DNA of 25,704 bases, from NCBI GenBank assembly GCA_910579485.1, contig CAJTVO010000039.1, forward strand, positions 1 through 25,704. The letters run 5' to 3'. This document shows positions 15,722 to 22,798 of this stretch, one piece after another (the stretch's first letter is position 1; each line of letters begins with the position of its first letter). Below the pieces are notes generated by a model. That model was not told the origin of the DNA. It searched no databases and saw only the letters and a list, made by a program, of their open reading frames with translations. The position numbers were made by a program, and so were the translations under genes. Origin of the DNA: an uncultured Oscillospiraceae bacterium. Lineage in GTDB: Bacteria; Bacillota; Clostridia; Oscillospirales; Oscillospiraceae.

Positions 15722-16471
15722 TCAATTGCTCTCAATAAACTCGACCTCGACCTGCAGATCAGGCACAGAGGGATTCCACTGTTTTACAAGGGACTCGATC
15801 ATGCTCACAGCCGCCTTTTGGGATTCGTCATAAAATCTGCGGTCCTGCTTCATCGCGTCTTCTAACTTGATGCGGCCCTCCTTCAGCTGATTTTGCGACA
15901 GCTGAACGCCTTCCGCAACACTGCCATTGAAGAAGGGGAGAAACTCCACTCTTTTCCAGAATTGCTTACCCGTTCCCGATACCTTACACTCCGTCAGTAC
16001 TGGCCTGGGGACCCGCACCAATATATATTGGCGCTCAGGATCTGTGATAAATTCCCCTGCCGCCAGATCGACCGTGAATACGCCTGTGCCTTGAACCTCC
16101 AGCCAGGAGATGGTCCTGTCATTTTTATCCGCATTCTTAATAACAAATTCGGAATCACTGACGGAGAGAACTTCCAGACGGGATACTTCTCTAGCGGCAT
16201 CTACGGAAATTAAAGCATAATTGGAGACATGGTTCTGCTGTTCCGCAAAATTATATGCGGTTTGATAGCATCCGTCATATATATCTTGCCTCACTGTGTT
16301 AAAGGCACTTTTCATAAGGCATATTCCTACCATGATAAAGGCTGCTGTCAGGAGTACTACAGTGCCGACGATCAACAGCTGTTTTTTCCATGGAGAACAG
16401 TTTCGAAAGGTTATTTTCTTTTTAGGGGACGCTTCTTGATTTATGACCTCTAAATCACGATTCTTATCCAT
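15722..16471 (-). CDS. DUF4230-like membrane-anchored protein B
   Basis: 249 residues from ATG 16471, with GGAGGGGAGGG about 8 nt upstream; an earlier in-frame ATG at 16495 overlaps the neighbour. Residues ~30-55 form one membrane helix (LLIVGTVVLLTAAFIMVGICLM) after a basic cytoplasmic stretch. The following domain has GTGVFTVDLAAGEFITDPERQYILVRVPRP, which lines up with GEGVFTVDLAKSEAKRDPESGKIFIHIPQP in the gene upstream, so the two are paralogues. The arrangement of one helix, a beta-rich core and a C-terminal amphipathic helix ending in a strand matches the DUF4230 style. Function of that family is unknown. The gap to the upstream gene is only 4 nt. It lacks the glycine series of its partner. 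Confidence 0.8.
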   Translation of the reverse strand: MDKNRDLEVINQEASPKKKITFRNCSPWKKQLLIVGTVVLLTAAFIMVGICLMKSAFNTVRQDIYDGCYQTAYNFAEQQNHVSNYALISVDAAREVSRLEVLSVSDSEFVIKNADKNDRTISWLEVQGTGVFTVDLAAGEFITDPERQYILVRVPRPVLTECKVSGTGKQFWKRVEFLPFFNGSVAEGVQLSQNQLKEGRIKLEDAMKQDRRFYDESQKAAVSMIESLVKQWNPSVPDLQVEVEFIESN

Positions 16472-16475
16472 AAGA

Positions 16476-17291
16476 TCAACCCTCCCCTCCTTCAAAAAAG
16501 CAGACTTCTACAGTGGTTCCGTCCTTGCAGATCGAATCGGTCAGCTGCTTGACCTGTCTCAGTGCAGAAGCCCGGGCTTGTTCCATCGGACCGTCGTCGC
16601 GAAGCATTTCTGCCTTCGCCTTTTGGTCGAGCTGCTCACGGGAATTGAGCCAGCCGGTATAACCATTTGCGGTGCTTCCGTTGCCCTTATACCACGGCGC
16701 TTTATATTCTGCGCCGTCAACCTTTTCTATGGAGCTGTCATCAATATAGACATCAAAATCCGGCTGTGGGATATGAATGAATATCTTACCGGATTCGGGG
16801 TCCCTTTTGGCCTCTGATTTTGCAAGGTCTACAGTAAATACACCTTCGCCATTAAAAGCAAATAATGCGGCGTAATCTGGATCGTTTTTCTTGTTTTCGG
16901 GCTGTATATAAAGGTCCGTGAGCTGCAGATTTATTAAAAGAACTTGGAGCTTCTGTGTTTCTTTTAATTTATTGACGAATATCGCAGAGGTATCCTCTGC
17001 GCTGAGCCCTTGAGCTGTTCCTTCGTCATATCCAGCAGCCAGTCCTTCTGTAACGCCATCAAATGAACCGACCGCCATACCGACGGAACTTCCGACCGCT
17101 GGCGCGATCAAAAACGCAAAAACAGCTGCGGCAACAGGTAAGAGAAACAGTGCCGCCTGACGGTGCATAGAGAACCAGAACAGTACATCGGAAAATTTGA
17201 CAGATTTTTTCTTTCTCCGCTGCTTTGTGCGTTTCCGCTCCTCCTGCAGCTCAGGAACAGAAGTATCTTGCGGCTTTAATTCCGGATTCAT
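16476..17291 (-). CDS. DUF4230-like membrane protein A with eight-glycine GxxxG series
   Basis: 271 residues; AAGGAGGGG lies 6 nt before the ATG and overlaps the stop of the upstream lipoprotein gene. A very basic N-terminus (RKRTKQRRKKK) is followed by a membrane helix (about 45-66). Glycines then occur at 67, 71, 75, 79, 83, 87, 91 and 95, exactly every fourth residue. Such GxxxG series allow close helix packing and oligomer formation; here the first part is hydrophobic and the second part acidic. The DUF4230-like domain (about 140-271) follows, with GVFTVDLAKSE in common with the next gene. Likely location is the membrane with the domain outside, judged from the basic N-terminus. Confidence 0.8.
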   Translation of the reverse strand: MNPELKPQDTSVPELQEERKRTKQRRKKKSVKFSDVLFWFSMHRQAALFLLPVAAAVFAFLIAPAVGSSVGMAVGSFDGVTEGLAAGYDEGTAQGLSAEDTSAIFVNKLKETQKLQVLLINLQLTDLYIQPENKKNDPDYAALFAFNGEGVFTVDLAKSEAKRDPESGKIFIHIPQPDFDVYIDDSSIEKVDGAEYKAPWYKGNGSTANGYTGWLNSREQLDQKAKAEMLRDDGPMEQARASALRQVKQLTDSICKDGTTVEVCFFEGGEG

Positions 17292-17294
17292 AGT

Positions 17295-19589
17295 TTACCC
17301 CTCCTTTTTCTCAATTGTGATATAGTCGGAACGCTTGACCGTCCGGCCATCCAGAGATGCGTCTATGGAAATAGAACAGGTTTCTTTTTTATTGCTGAAC
17401 ACATTACTCACAAAACCGCCAATGCCTTCGCGGGTAATTTGGTAACCGGGATCGGTAAGAGTGTATTCCAGGATCAGTTTCTGCCCCTCGCGAACGCTGA
17501 CTATACCGGAAACCACTTTGCCGTCCAGTTTATAAACGCATGTACCAAAGTCATCCGAGGTATCCAGCGTTACAGACCATATCTCTCGCGCCGGATGCTT
17601 GTCCAGAATCTTTTGATACTCCTTTTCCCATTTGGAATATGCCATCGTCTCCTTGTACACGCCGGTACTGGACTGCGCGCCTGCAATAGAGTAGCCCTGG
17701 TCCGGGACGATGGAGACCTCGACATTGCTGGAAGATTCCAGCACCTCGCCATCCTGCAATGCGCGCGGGGAGTCTCCGTCAACAAGATTCAGAGAAATCG
17801 ACGCATTAGAGACTGTTTTTGTATGATAGGTAGAGACATCTACCTTGCCAACGGTGATCGTGATATCCTGATAGGAAATAGTCGAGGTAAAGAGCTGGTT
17901 ATCGTTGTATAAGACGATCGGTTCCTCAATCGGCAAGTATGTAATGTATCGCGGTGTGAATTTGTGTTCAACACCCTTGTCGTCTTTTGCTATGATGTCC
18001 AGTTTCATCGCCTGACCATTGACGATGGTGTCTTCGGTCACCTTGAGTATAATGGGGCCGCCGGTCCCAATTTTATCTTTATCGATCTCTATATATCTGT
18101 CATTTTGACCCAACCATTCAAAGCTGCCCTTCTTCATTTGGGAATCATTATAGGCAAAAGGCGGGACTTGACCAGCAGACGAGGAAACAGCAAATTTTGC
18201 AGCTTCCATACTATCCTTCAAGATAACCTTCAATACCGGCTTGTGACCCTCGGATTCTGTAAACAAGGTATTGATATCTATTCCGATATCTACCGCTTGG
18301 TTGCTGCTTTGATCCGTGACGATATACTCTTTGCGGGCATCTGCGTTGATGATCCAACCGTTCCAACGATTATATTTCATGGAAATGACAGTCCCACAGC
18401 GTAGCTCGCATGTTTTCTCAGAAAGGACCTCTCCGTTGGCGGTATATTCTATGCTTCCGCCGGCAGGCGGCTGCGGGAGGCTGACGGTTATTTCCTCGTC
18501 CGGGTAGAAGCGGATAGCTTGTCTTATAACATCACTCATCGCGAGGGGGTCGGCCGCGTTGACGGAGACCTGGCCGGTCCCGGTCGGGTGCTGATATCCA
18601 TCGTCCGGGATGGCTGTATAAGTGATGGTCTGTCCGTCCGGGATATAGCAGGGCTCTGCGATGCGAATGCCTGAAGAGGACTCAAATATGACCGTGCCGT
18701 GTTCGACTGTGTACTCAGATGGGTCGAATTGGAACATCCCCTCCAGCGAACGCAGTTCCACAGAATATTTTTCAATGGCGCTGTCGGCAAAAGCAGTCTC
18801 AAACCGGACCAAGCCCTTTTCGTGATAAAAACTGCCCGGCTCAGAAGAAACAAAATCGTACTCTTCCGCATTGTAGTGGAAATCGACCTCAAGGGGGTCA
18901 ACGGGACTGACCTCTATTTTTGCGGAAGCAGTTTCCTGGCCGTTGACGATCCAGGTGCCGGACAGCTCCTGTTGACGGCCCATGCTGTCAATACAGTGAT
19001 CCGTCAGCTCCAAGATGCGATCTTCGTATTTCCCCATAGGCGTTACAGATATTTCTGCCGCCGCAGGCTCTTCAGGCACGCACAATACGAGTGCGGAGCC
19101 CTCCGCGTCATTCCAGGAAAGCTCCTGCGCCCGTTTTCCATCGCCGTCATGCGCATACACGCAAAACCGGTCGAACTTATACCATTTGCTGCTGGGATGA
19201 TCGCAGACCGGTTCTGAGGCGTAGATACGATCGCCGGGCATCAGATAGCATTGCTTGGTATCGATGGGCTTTTTCAAATCGGCATCCGCGTAATACTGGA
19301 CATGGATATAGTTATTTTGAGCAAACGTTACATGGACGCTGCCCTCCGGAGGAAGAAACTCCGAAGCATCATCGAGCTCCCCGGCAATGTAGCTGCCATC
19401 CGCATCCAACTGCCCGTTGTTGGCCAGATCGATATAAGACTGGCACTCTTCATCCGAGATGATCCGGAAGAAGCGAAGTGTGTTGGCTTTCGCTTCTGCG
19501 GCAGAACATCCGGACAGTACCAGTACGGACAGAAGAGAAAGCGGGACGATGATTTTGCACGAGATATGGGCCAAAAATTTTGTTTTCAT
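17295..19589 (-). CDS. Large lipoprotein with InlB-like repeat modules, unknown function
   Basis: 764 residues from ATG 19589, preceded by GGGAGGG; the upstream in-frame ATG at 19631 lies inside the promoter. Signal and lipobox LSGC give Cys28 as the lipid anchor. The mature protein is mostly beta-strand and contains at least three stretches of the form DGYQ/QGYS/PGYQ set in ITYTAIPDDGYQHPTGTG-like context, typical of divergent InlB B-repeat modules. No catalytic motif is seen. It is the first gene of a three-gene operon driven by a consensus promoter, and its stop overlaps the signal for the DUF4230-like protein A. An extracytoplasmic partner for the two membrane proteins is a reasonable inference. 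Confidence 0.8.
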   Translation of the reverse strand: MKTKFLAHISCKIIVPLSLLSVLVLSGCSAAEAKANTLRFFRIISDEECQSYIDLANNGQLDADGSYIAGELDDASEFLPPEGSVHVTFAQNNYIHVQYYADADLKKPIDTKQCYLMPGDRIYASEPVCDHPSSKWYKFDRFCVYAHDGDGKRAQELSWNDAEGSALVLCVPEEPAAAEISVTPMGKYEDRILELTDHCIDSMGRQQELSGTWIVNGQETASAKIEVSPVDPLEVDFHYNAEEYDFVSSEPGSFYHEKGLVRFETAFADSAIEKYSVELRSLEGMFQFDPSEYTVEHGTVIFESSSGIRIAEPCYIPDGQTITYTAIPDDGYQHPTGTGQVSVNAADPLAMSDVIRQAIRFYPDEEITVSLPQPPAGGSIEYTANGEVLSEKTCELRCGTVISMKYNRWNGWIINADARKEYIVTDQSSNQAVDIGIDINTLFTESEGHKPVLKVILKDSMEAAKFAVSSSAGQVPPFAYNDSQMKKGSFEWLGQNDRYIEIDKDKIGTGGPIILKVTEDTIVNGQAMKLDIIAKDDKGVEHKFTPRYITYLPIEEPIVLYNDNQLFTSTISYQDITITVGKVDVSTYHTKTVSNASISLNLVDGDSPRALQDGEVLESSSNVEVSIVPDQGYSIAGAQSSTGVYKETMAYSKWEKEYQKILDKHPAREIWSVTLDTSDDFGTCVYKLDGKVVSGIVSVREGQKLILEYTLTDPGYQITREGIGGFVSNVFSNKKETCSISIDASLDGRTVKRSDYITIEKKEG

Positions 19590-19630
19590 ATCTTCCCTCC
19601 CTAAATGTGATAAAATCTGCGCAGTTGGCA

Positions 19631-19659
19631 ATTATAATAGATTTCTGTACATATGTCAA
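19631..19659 (-). promoter_or_regulatory. Consensus sigma-A promoter for the lipoprotein/DUF4230 operon
   Basis: On the minus strand TTGACA (19659-19654), 17-nt spacer, TATAAT (19636-19631): both hexamers are perfect. Expected start near 19624, about 35 nt before the ATG at 19589. Confidence 0.9.
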
Positions 19660-19672
19660 ATTATTGCATGGA

Positions 19673-19719
19673 GGACGCACAGCGCCGGCTCTTCCACCGA
19701 AGAGCGCCGCTGTGCGTCC
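19673..19719. other. Long imperfect hairpin between two minus-strand genes
   Basis: Outer arms of 12 bp (19673-19684 with 19708-19719) and inner arms of 6 bp (19688-19693 with 19700-19705) are separated by a small internal loop. It follows the stop of the 19758-20831 gene on the minus strand but lacks a T-run there. A weak T-rich tail (TTGTTTT) exists only in the plus direction. It probably protects or ends the upstream transcript. Confidence 0.55.
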
Positions 19720-19757
19720 GTGCTTGTTTTGCTGAAGTTCGATCAGCCGGGTTGCGT

Positions 19758-20831
19758 TTATTTACCAGACCATTGCTGAAATATCGATCGTATCGTGTTC
19801 CGGCCACCCAGGTACCGTTCGAACTTGAACGCTTTCGGAACGCCGGTTTTTAGATTATCCACATATGTATTGTTTATAAAAACGATCTCTCCGTCTTTTC
19901 TTAGCAGCAAGGTCAAGCATACTTGGCCGACGTCCTCGGAATAACGATTGGTGATCTCGCCGGTGATGGAATCGTTAAGGTCGCTGCTCCGTTCTGATAT
20001 GTTGGATATTTCAAAATCAGTGGTCCGCGCACCGCTGTAATGCAATGTGCCGGTCGTCAGATCGGACCATTCTACATCGTAATAAATGACGGTGTCTTCG
20101 GTTATATCGTCTGAAAGCAACGAGAACATTCCGCAAAGCGTTATCGTATCTCCCGGCATGACGATGCTCCCCGTCTGATGGTCCGTCGTCAGGATACTGC
20201 CGTCTTTGTCCTTTACTGTGATAACGAGCTTTGGGAAGATGGCCGCCAAATCTTCGTTCGGATTATAGATCATTCCACAATAATTGATATATTCGGTACC
20301 ACCCAACGAACTGCTTGGCGCAAATCCGTGATCGACCAGCTCCAGAGGAAGTATGGATGGGGTTTCATCCTCAACGTCAGCCTGAGAGGACTGCCCTGAG
20401 GTCGCCGCCGTATCGCTGTTATCCTGAGCGGCATCCTCCCATGGCTGAGAGGATGCAGATGAAACCGTGGTATCCACAATGACTGCGTTGGACACTTCCT
20501 CATACAGGATGATCCATGATCCGAATAACCCCGTCGCCTTGGTCACCCTCGCCGTGACAGTATCCCCTTCCTTGAGGGCGGGCCGTTCCTGCGGTACGAA
20601 GCACAGCCTGTCTCCGGCACTGACGTTGTACCCGATAAGCGCATCCGGATGCACCTCGGTAACAACGAATCGAACGACTTTTCCTTCCGGGTCCTCTCCG
20701 CTGCGGAGGGCGGACTCAAAAGCTTCTGCATCCGCATAATCGATCGGCACCTTAGGGCCGCCACATGCTGAAAGCGCTGCCACGATCGTAAGTACGAGGA
20801 ATAAGCACACTGCCATTTGATGCTTTTTCAT
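19758..20831 (-). CDS. Lipoprotein with OB-like and FxLYD-like domains
   Basis: 357 residues; GAGGAGA precedes the ATG. Lipobox LSAC gives Cys23 as the lipid site. Residues ~30-115 (YADAEAFESALRSGEDPEGK ... LKEGDTVTARVTK) resemble an OB-fold module common in Firmicute lipoproteins. A Ser/Asp/Thr-rich linker (about 120-160) follows, then two beta-sandwich units in the FxLYD style (about 165-250 and 285-345, the second ITGEITNRYSEDVGQVCLTLLLRKDG). No enzyme motif is present. It lies 60 nt after merR on the same strand with no clear promoter in between, so it is probably co-transcribed with merR. Domain calls are from sequence style. Confidence 0.75.
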   Translation of the reverse strand: MKKHQMAVCLFLVLTIVAALSACGGPKVPIDYADAEAFESALRSGEDPEGKVVRFVVTEVHPDALIGYNVSAGDRLCFVPQERPALKEGDTVTARVTKATGLFGSWIILYEEVSNAVIVDTTVSSASSQPWEDAAQDNSDTAATSGQSSQADVEDETPSILPLELVDHGFAPSSSLGGTEYINYCGMIYNPNEDLAAIFPKLVITVKDKDGSILTTDHQTGSIVMPGDTITLCGMFSLLSDDITEDTVIYYDVEWSDLTTGTLHYSGARTTDFEISNISERSSDLNDSITGEITNRYSEDVGQVCLTLLLRKDGEIVFINNTYVDNLKTGVPKAFKFERYLGGRNTIRSIFQQWSGK

Positions 20832-20891
20832 ATTCTATTCTCCTCTATTCGTTTCGTTATATTGTTCGGGCTATATAAACTGCCTGCGCAA

Positions 20892-21641
20892 TCATAGCTG
20901 CATGCAGTAAGCTTGCAAGGCTTCGGTGATAAATTGTACGGCTCCATCCCGCCCCAGGAGTGCGTTCAGAATGGGTTCCATTCCGCTTAACGTATGGATA
21001 AGACGGAACATGAGCAGGGTATGAGCCGGAGAGAGAGCGTGGTGCAGCCAAAGCGCGGCGCATAACTGGCGGACCTGCGCCTGCACGGCAGGATCATCAG
21101 GCGGGCGATCGGCCAATGCGCTCAACTCGTGCAGCGGGCCGCCGGGCGCCGCCTCTGAGAACTGCTCGTAGAGAAAGCGGCATAAAGAGTCTCTTTTCCC
21201 AGTCTTCCAGCGAAAAGCATCCTGACCCCAAGCGGTCCCCTCGGAGTAATTCGAGGAGTAATCGTTGATGTCAAATGTATCGACCGATATTTGCATGTGG
21301 TCCAGATACCGCAAAAACTCAGCCAGAAACAGCCGGTTTTCCAAACCATCCTTTTCCTTCGTCAATCGGTGGATCTGCTGTTCCAGGTCCTCTTGCCATC
21401 GGGAAAACGGGGCTGTGAGAAAGTCGCGAATGTTTTGGATGGAACAGCCCAAATTTTGGAGCAGCGAGATAGTCTGCACGACTTGGATATCTTTCTCGCT
21501 GTACAACCAATAGCCGCTCTCTGACTTCTGCGAAGGCCGCATGATGTCCCGCTCGGTGAAATACTTCAATTTCCTCTGTGGTATGCCGGTAAGTTTTGCC
21601 ACTTCCCCGATGGTTTTTCCAAACTCTTTCATACTGCTCAT
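20892..21641 (-). CDS. MerR-family transcriptional regulator
   Basis: 249 residues from ATG 21641, with AAGGAGC about 8 nt upstream; an ATG at 21695 lies in the promoter region. Residues ~5-75 form the MerR winged helix-turn-helix (TIGEVAKLTGIPQRKLKYFTERDIMRP ... YSEKDIQVVQTISLLQNLG), followed by a dimerisation coiled coil (about 85-125). The C-terminal ~120 residues are helical and Cys-poor, with no metal-binding motif of the MerR/CueR kind, and I do not recognise them. The likely effector is therefore not a metal. The lipoprotein gene downstream is a probable target. Confidence 0.9.
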   Translation of the reverse strand: MSSMKEFGKTIGEVAKLTGIPQRKLKYFTERDIMRPSQKSESGYWLYSEKDIQVVQTISLLQNLGCSIQNIRDFLTAPFSRWQEDLEQQIHRLTKEKDGLENRLFLAEFLRYLDHMQISVDTFDINDYSSNYSEGTAWGQDAFRWKTGKRDSLCRFLYEQFSEAAPGGPLHELSALADRPPDDPAVQAQVRQLCAALWLHHALSPAHTLLMFRLIHTLSGMEPILNALLGRDGAVQFITEALQAYCMQL

Positions 21642-21850
21642 GTTGACTTGCTCCTTTTCAAATTTATCTTGAGGGTGGCCGATATCGGCTGTCAAGCATT
21701 TTGCAAATGTTTTGGCCGCCGCCCTCTGTTAGAGGAAGTGTAATTTTTACGAATTTGAAGGAGCGTGATGGAAGAACCCCTCTCTTATTTCGGCGAGAAA
21801 ATTTAGGAGCAGTCACAAGAGGGCATAGCCAGCAACTGGATTTGACTGAC
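21642..21850. other. Intergenic stretch upstream of merR
   Basis: Apart from the possible merR control site at 21678-21695, little is recognisable. A 12-codon plus-strand frame at 21768-21806 (MEEPLSYFGEKI) has a good GAAGGAG signal 4-5 nt upstream. It could be a leader peptide or the start of a decayed gene, but nothing follows it. Confidence 0.35.
21678..21695 (-). promoter_or_regulatory. Possible merR control region: TTGACA followed by a 12-bp palindrome
   Basis: On the minus strand, TTGACA (21695-21690) is followed at once by the perfect palindrome GCCGATATCGGC (21689-21678). MerR proteins bind dyads between -35 and -10 in long-spacer promoters. The -10 is unclear: AAGATA at a 19-nt spacing or GATAAA at 21 nt. 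The dyad lies 36-48 bases before the merR start, so autoregulation is plausible. Confidence 0.4.
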
Positions 21851-21887
21851 AAAAAGAAGGCAGTCCCCCTAACAGGAGACTGCCTTT
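21851..21887 (-). terminator. Terminator after the CMD-cupin gene
   Basis: Arms AAGGCAGTC (21857-21865) and GACTGCCTT (21878-21886) pair perfectly. On the minus strand the stem runs into CTTCTTTTT. A second weaker dyad (ATCTGCT 21907-21913, AGCAGAT 21928-21934, then TTTTAT on the minus strand) lies between it and the stop codon at 21947. Confidence 0.75.
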
Positions 21888-21946
21888 GGCGATAGTACCT
21901 TATAAAATCTGCTTAGACTGCCTATTTAGCAGATGATTTTTATCAT

Positions 21947-22714
21947 TCAGCGGTCAGCCCGGGAAGCACTCCGCTTCCCGGCATCCAGACCATCATACTG
22001 CGTCCCATCCACCGCTTCGCACCACTCGGTAGACGTCCCCTCGCCGGGACACTCCACCGCCACGTGGGAGAACCAGCTGTCCTCCGCCGCGCCGTGCCAG
22101 TGCTTTACCCCGGCGGGGATGGTCACCACATCCCCGGGCAGCAGCTCCCGGGCCTCCTGCCCCCAAGCCTGATACCACCCCCGGCCGCTGGTGCAGAGCA
22201 GGATCTGCCCGCCGCCCTTTGCCGCCTGATGGATATGCCAGTTGTTCCGGCACCCCGGCTCAAAGGTCACGTTGGCCATGTAGATGGTCTCCTTAGGGTC
22301 GGTCAGCGGTTTGAGATAGCTTCTGCCCGCAAAGTACCGCGCATACGCCTCGTTCGGCTCGCCCAGCCCGAACAGTCCGCCGTCGGCCCCGGCGTCGTCC
22401 TTATACACCTCCACCGCCGCCCGGAAGGCCGCCCAGGCGTTGGGCCACCCGGCATAAAAGGCCAGATGGGTCAGTATTTCAGCCATTTCCCCCTTGGTAA
22501 CGCCGTTCTTCCTGGCGTTGACCAAGTGAAACTGAAAAGAGCTGTCCACCATCCCCTTGCTCACCAGCGCGGAAATGGTAAGGATCGAGCGCGTTTTCAG
22601 GGAAAGCTGTCCCGCCCGGGACCAGACTTCCCCGAAAAGGACGTCGTCGTTCAGCGCCGCGAACTGAGGTGCGAACGCCCCCAGCTGATCCCTGCCTGCC
22701 GTCTGCTTTACCAT
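21947..22714 (-). CDS. Carboxymuconolactone decarboxylase-like / cupin fusion protein
   Basis: 255 residues from ATG 22714, chosen because GGAGG sits 8 nt upstream; ATG 22729 has no signal. Residues ~10-110 resemble the CMD/AhpD-like helical fold (RSILTISALVSKGMVDSSFQFHLVNARKNGVTKGEMAEILTHLAFYAGWPNA). The AhpD CxxC pair is absent, so a disulfide peroxidase role is unlikely. Residues ~140-240 form a cupin barrel with metal ligands in WHIHQA and KHWHG. This two-domain form is common in Clostridia near flavodoxins and LysR regulators, but its substrate is not established. A promoter of MerR type lies directly upstream. Confidence 0.9.
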   Translation of the reverse strand: MVKQTAGRDQLGAFAPQFAALNDDVLFGEVWSRAGQLSLKTRSILTISALVSKGMVDSSFQFHLVNARKNGVTKGEMAEILTHLAFYAGWPNAWAAFRAAVEVYKDDAGADGGLFGLGEPNEAYARYFAGRSYLKPLTDPKETIYMANVTFEPGCRNNWHIHQAAKGGGQILLCTSGRGWYQAWGQEARELLPGDVVTIPAGVKHWHGAAEDSWFSHVAVECPGEGTSTEWCEAVDGTQYDGLDAGKRSASRADR

Positions 22715-22733
22715 GTTGTATGCCTCCATTCCA

Positions 22734-22750
22734 ACAGGCTGTCCGCCTGT
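22734..22750. repeat. Short inverted repeat upstream of the CMD-cupin gene
   Basis: ACAGGC (22734-22739) and GCCTGT (22745-22750) are complementary around 5 nt. It lies between the predicted -10 at 22763-22768 and the ribosome binding site. In the mRNA it would form a small 5' hairpin, or it may be an operator half-site pair. Confidence 0.4.
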
Positions 22751-22762
22751 TTTGATAGTTCC

Positions 22763-22793
22763 ATCTTAACCCATGGACCAAGCTCCAAGTCAA
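22763..22793 (-). promoter_or_regulatory. MerR-type long-spacer promoter for the CMD-cupin gene
   Basis: On the minus strand TTGACT (22793-22788), a 19-nt spacer and TAAGAT (22768-22763). Overlapping the -35 and the spacer is an imperfect dyad, CTTGGA then 6 nt then TCCATG. A 19-bp spacer with a central dyad is the classic target of MerR-family activators, which untwist such promoters. Confidence 0.6.
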
Positions 22794-22798
22794 GTTTT

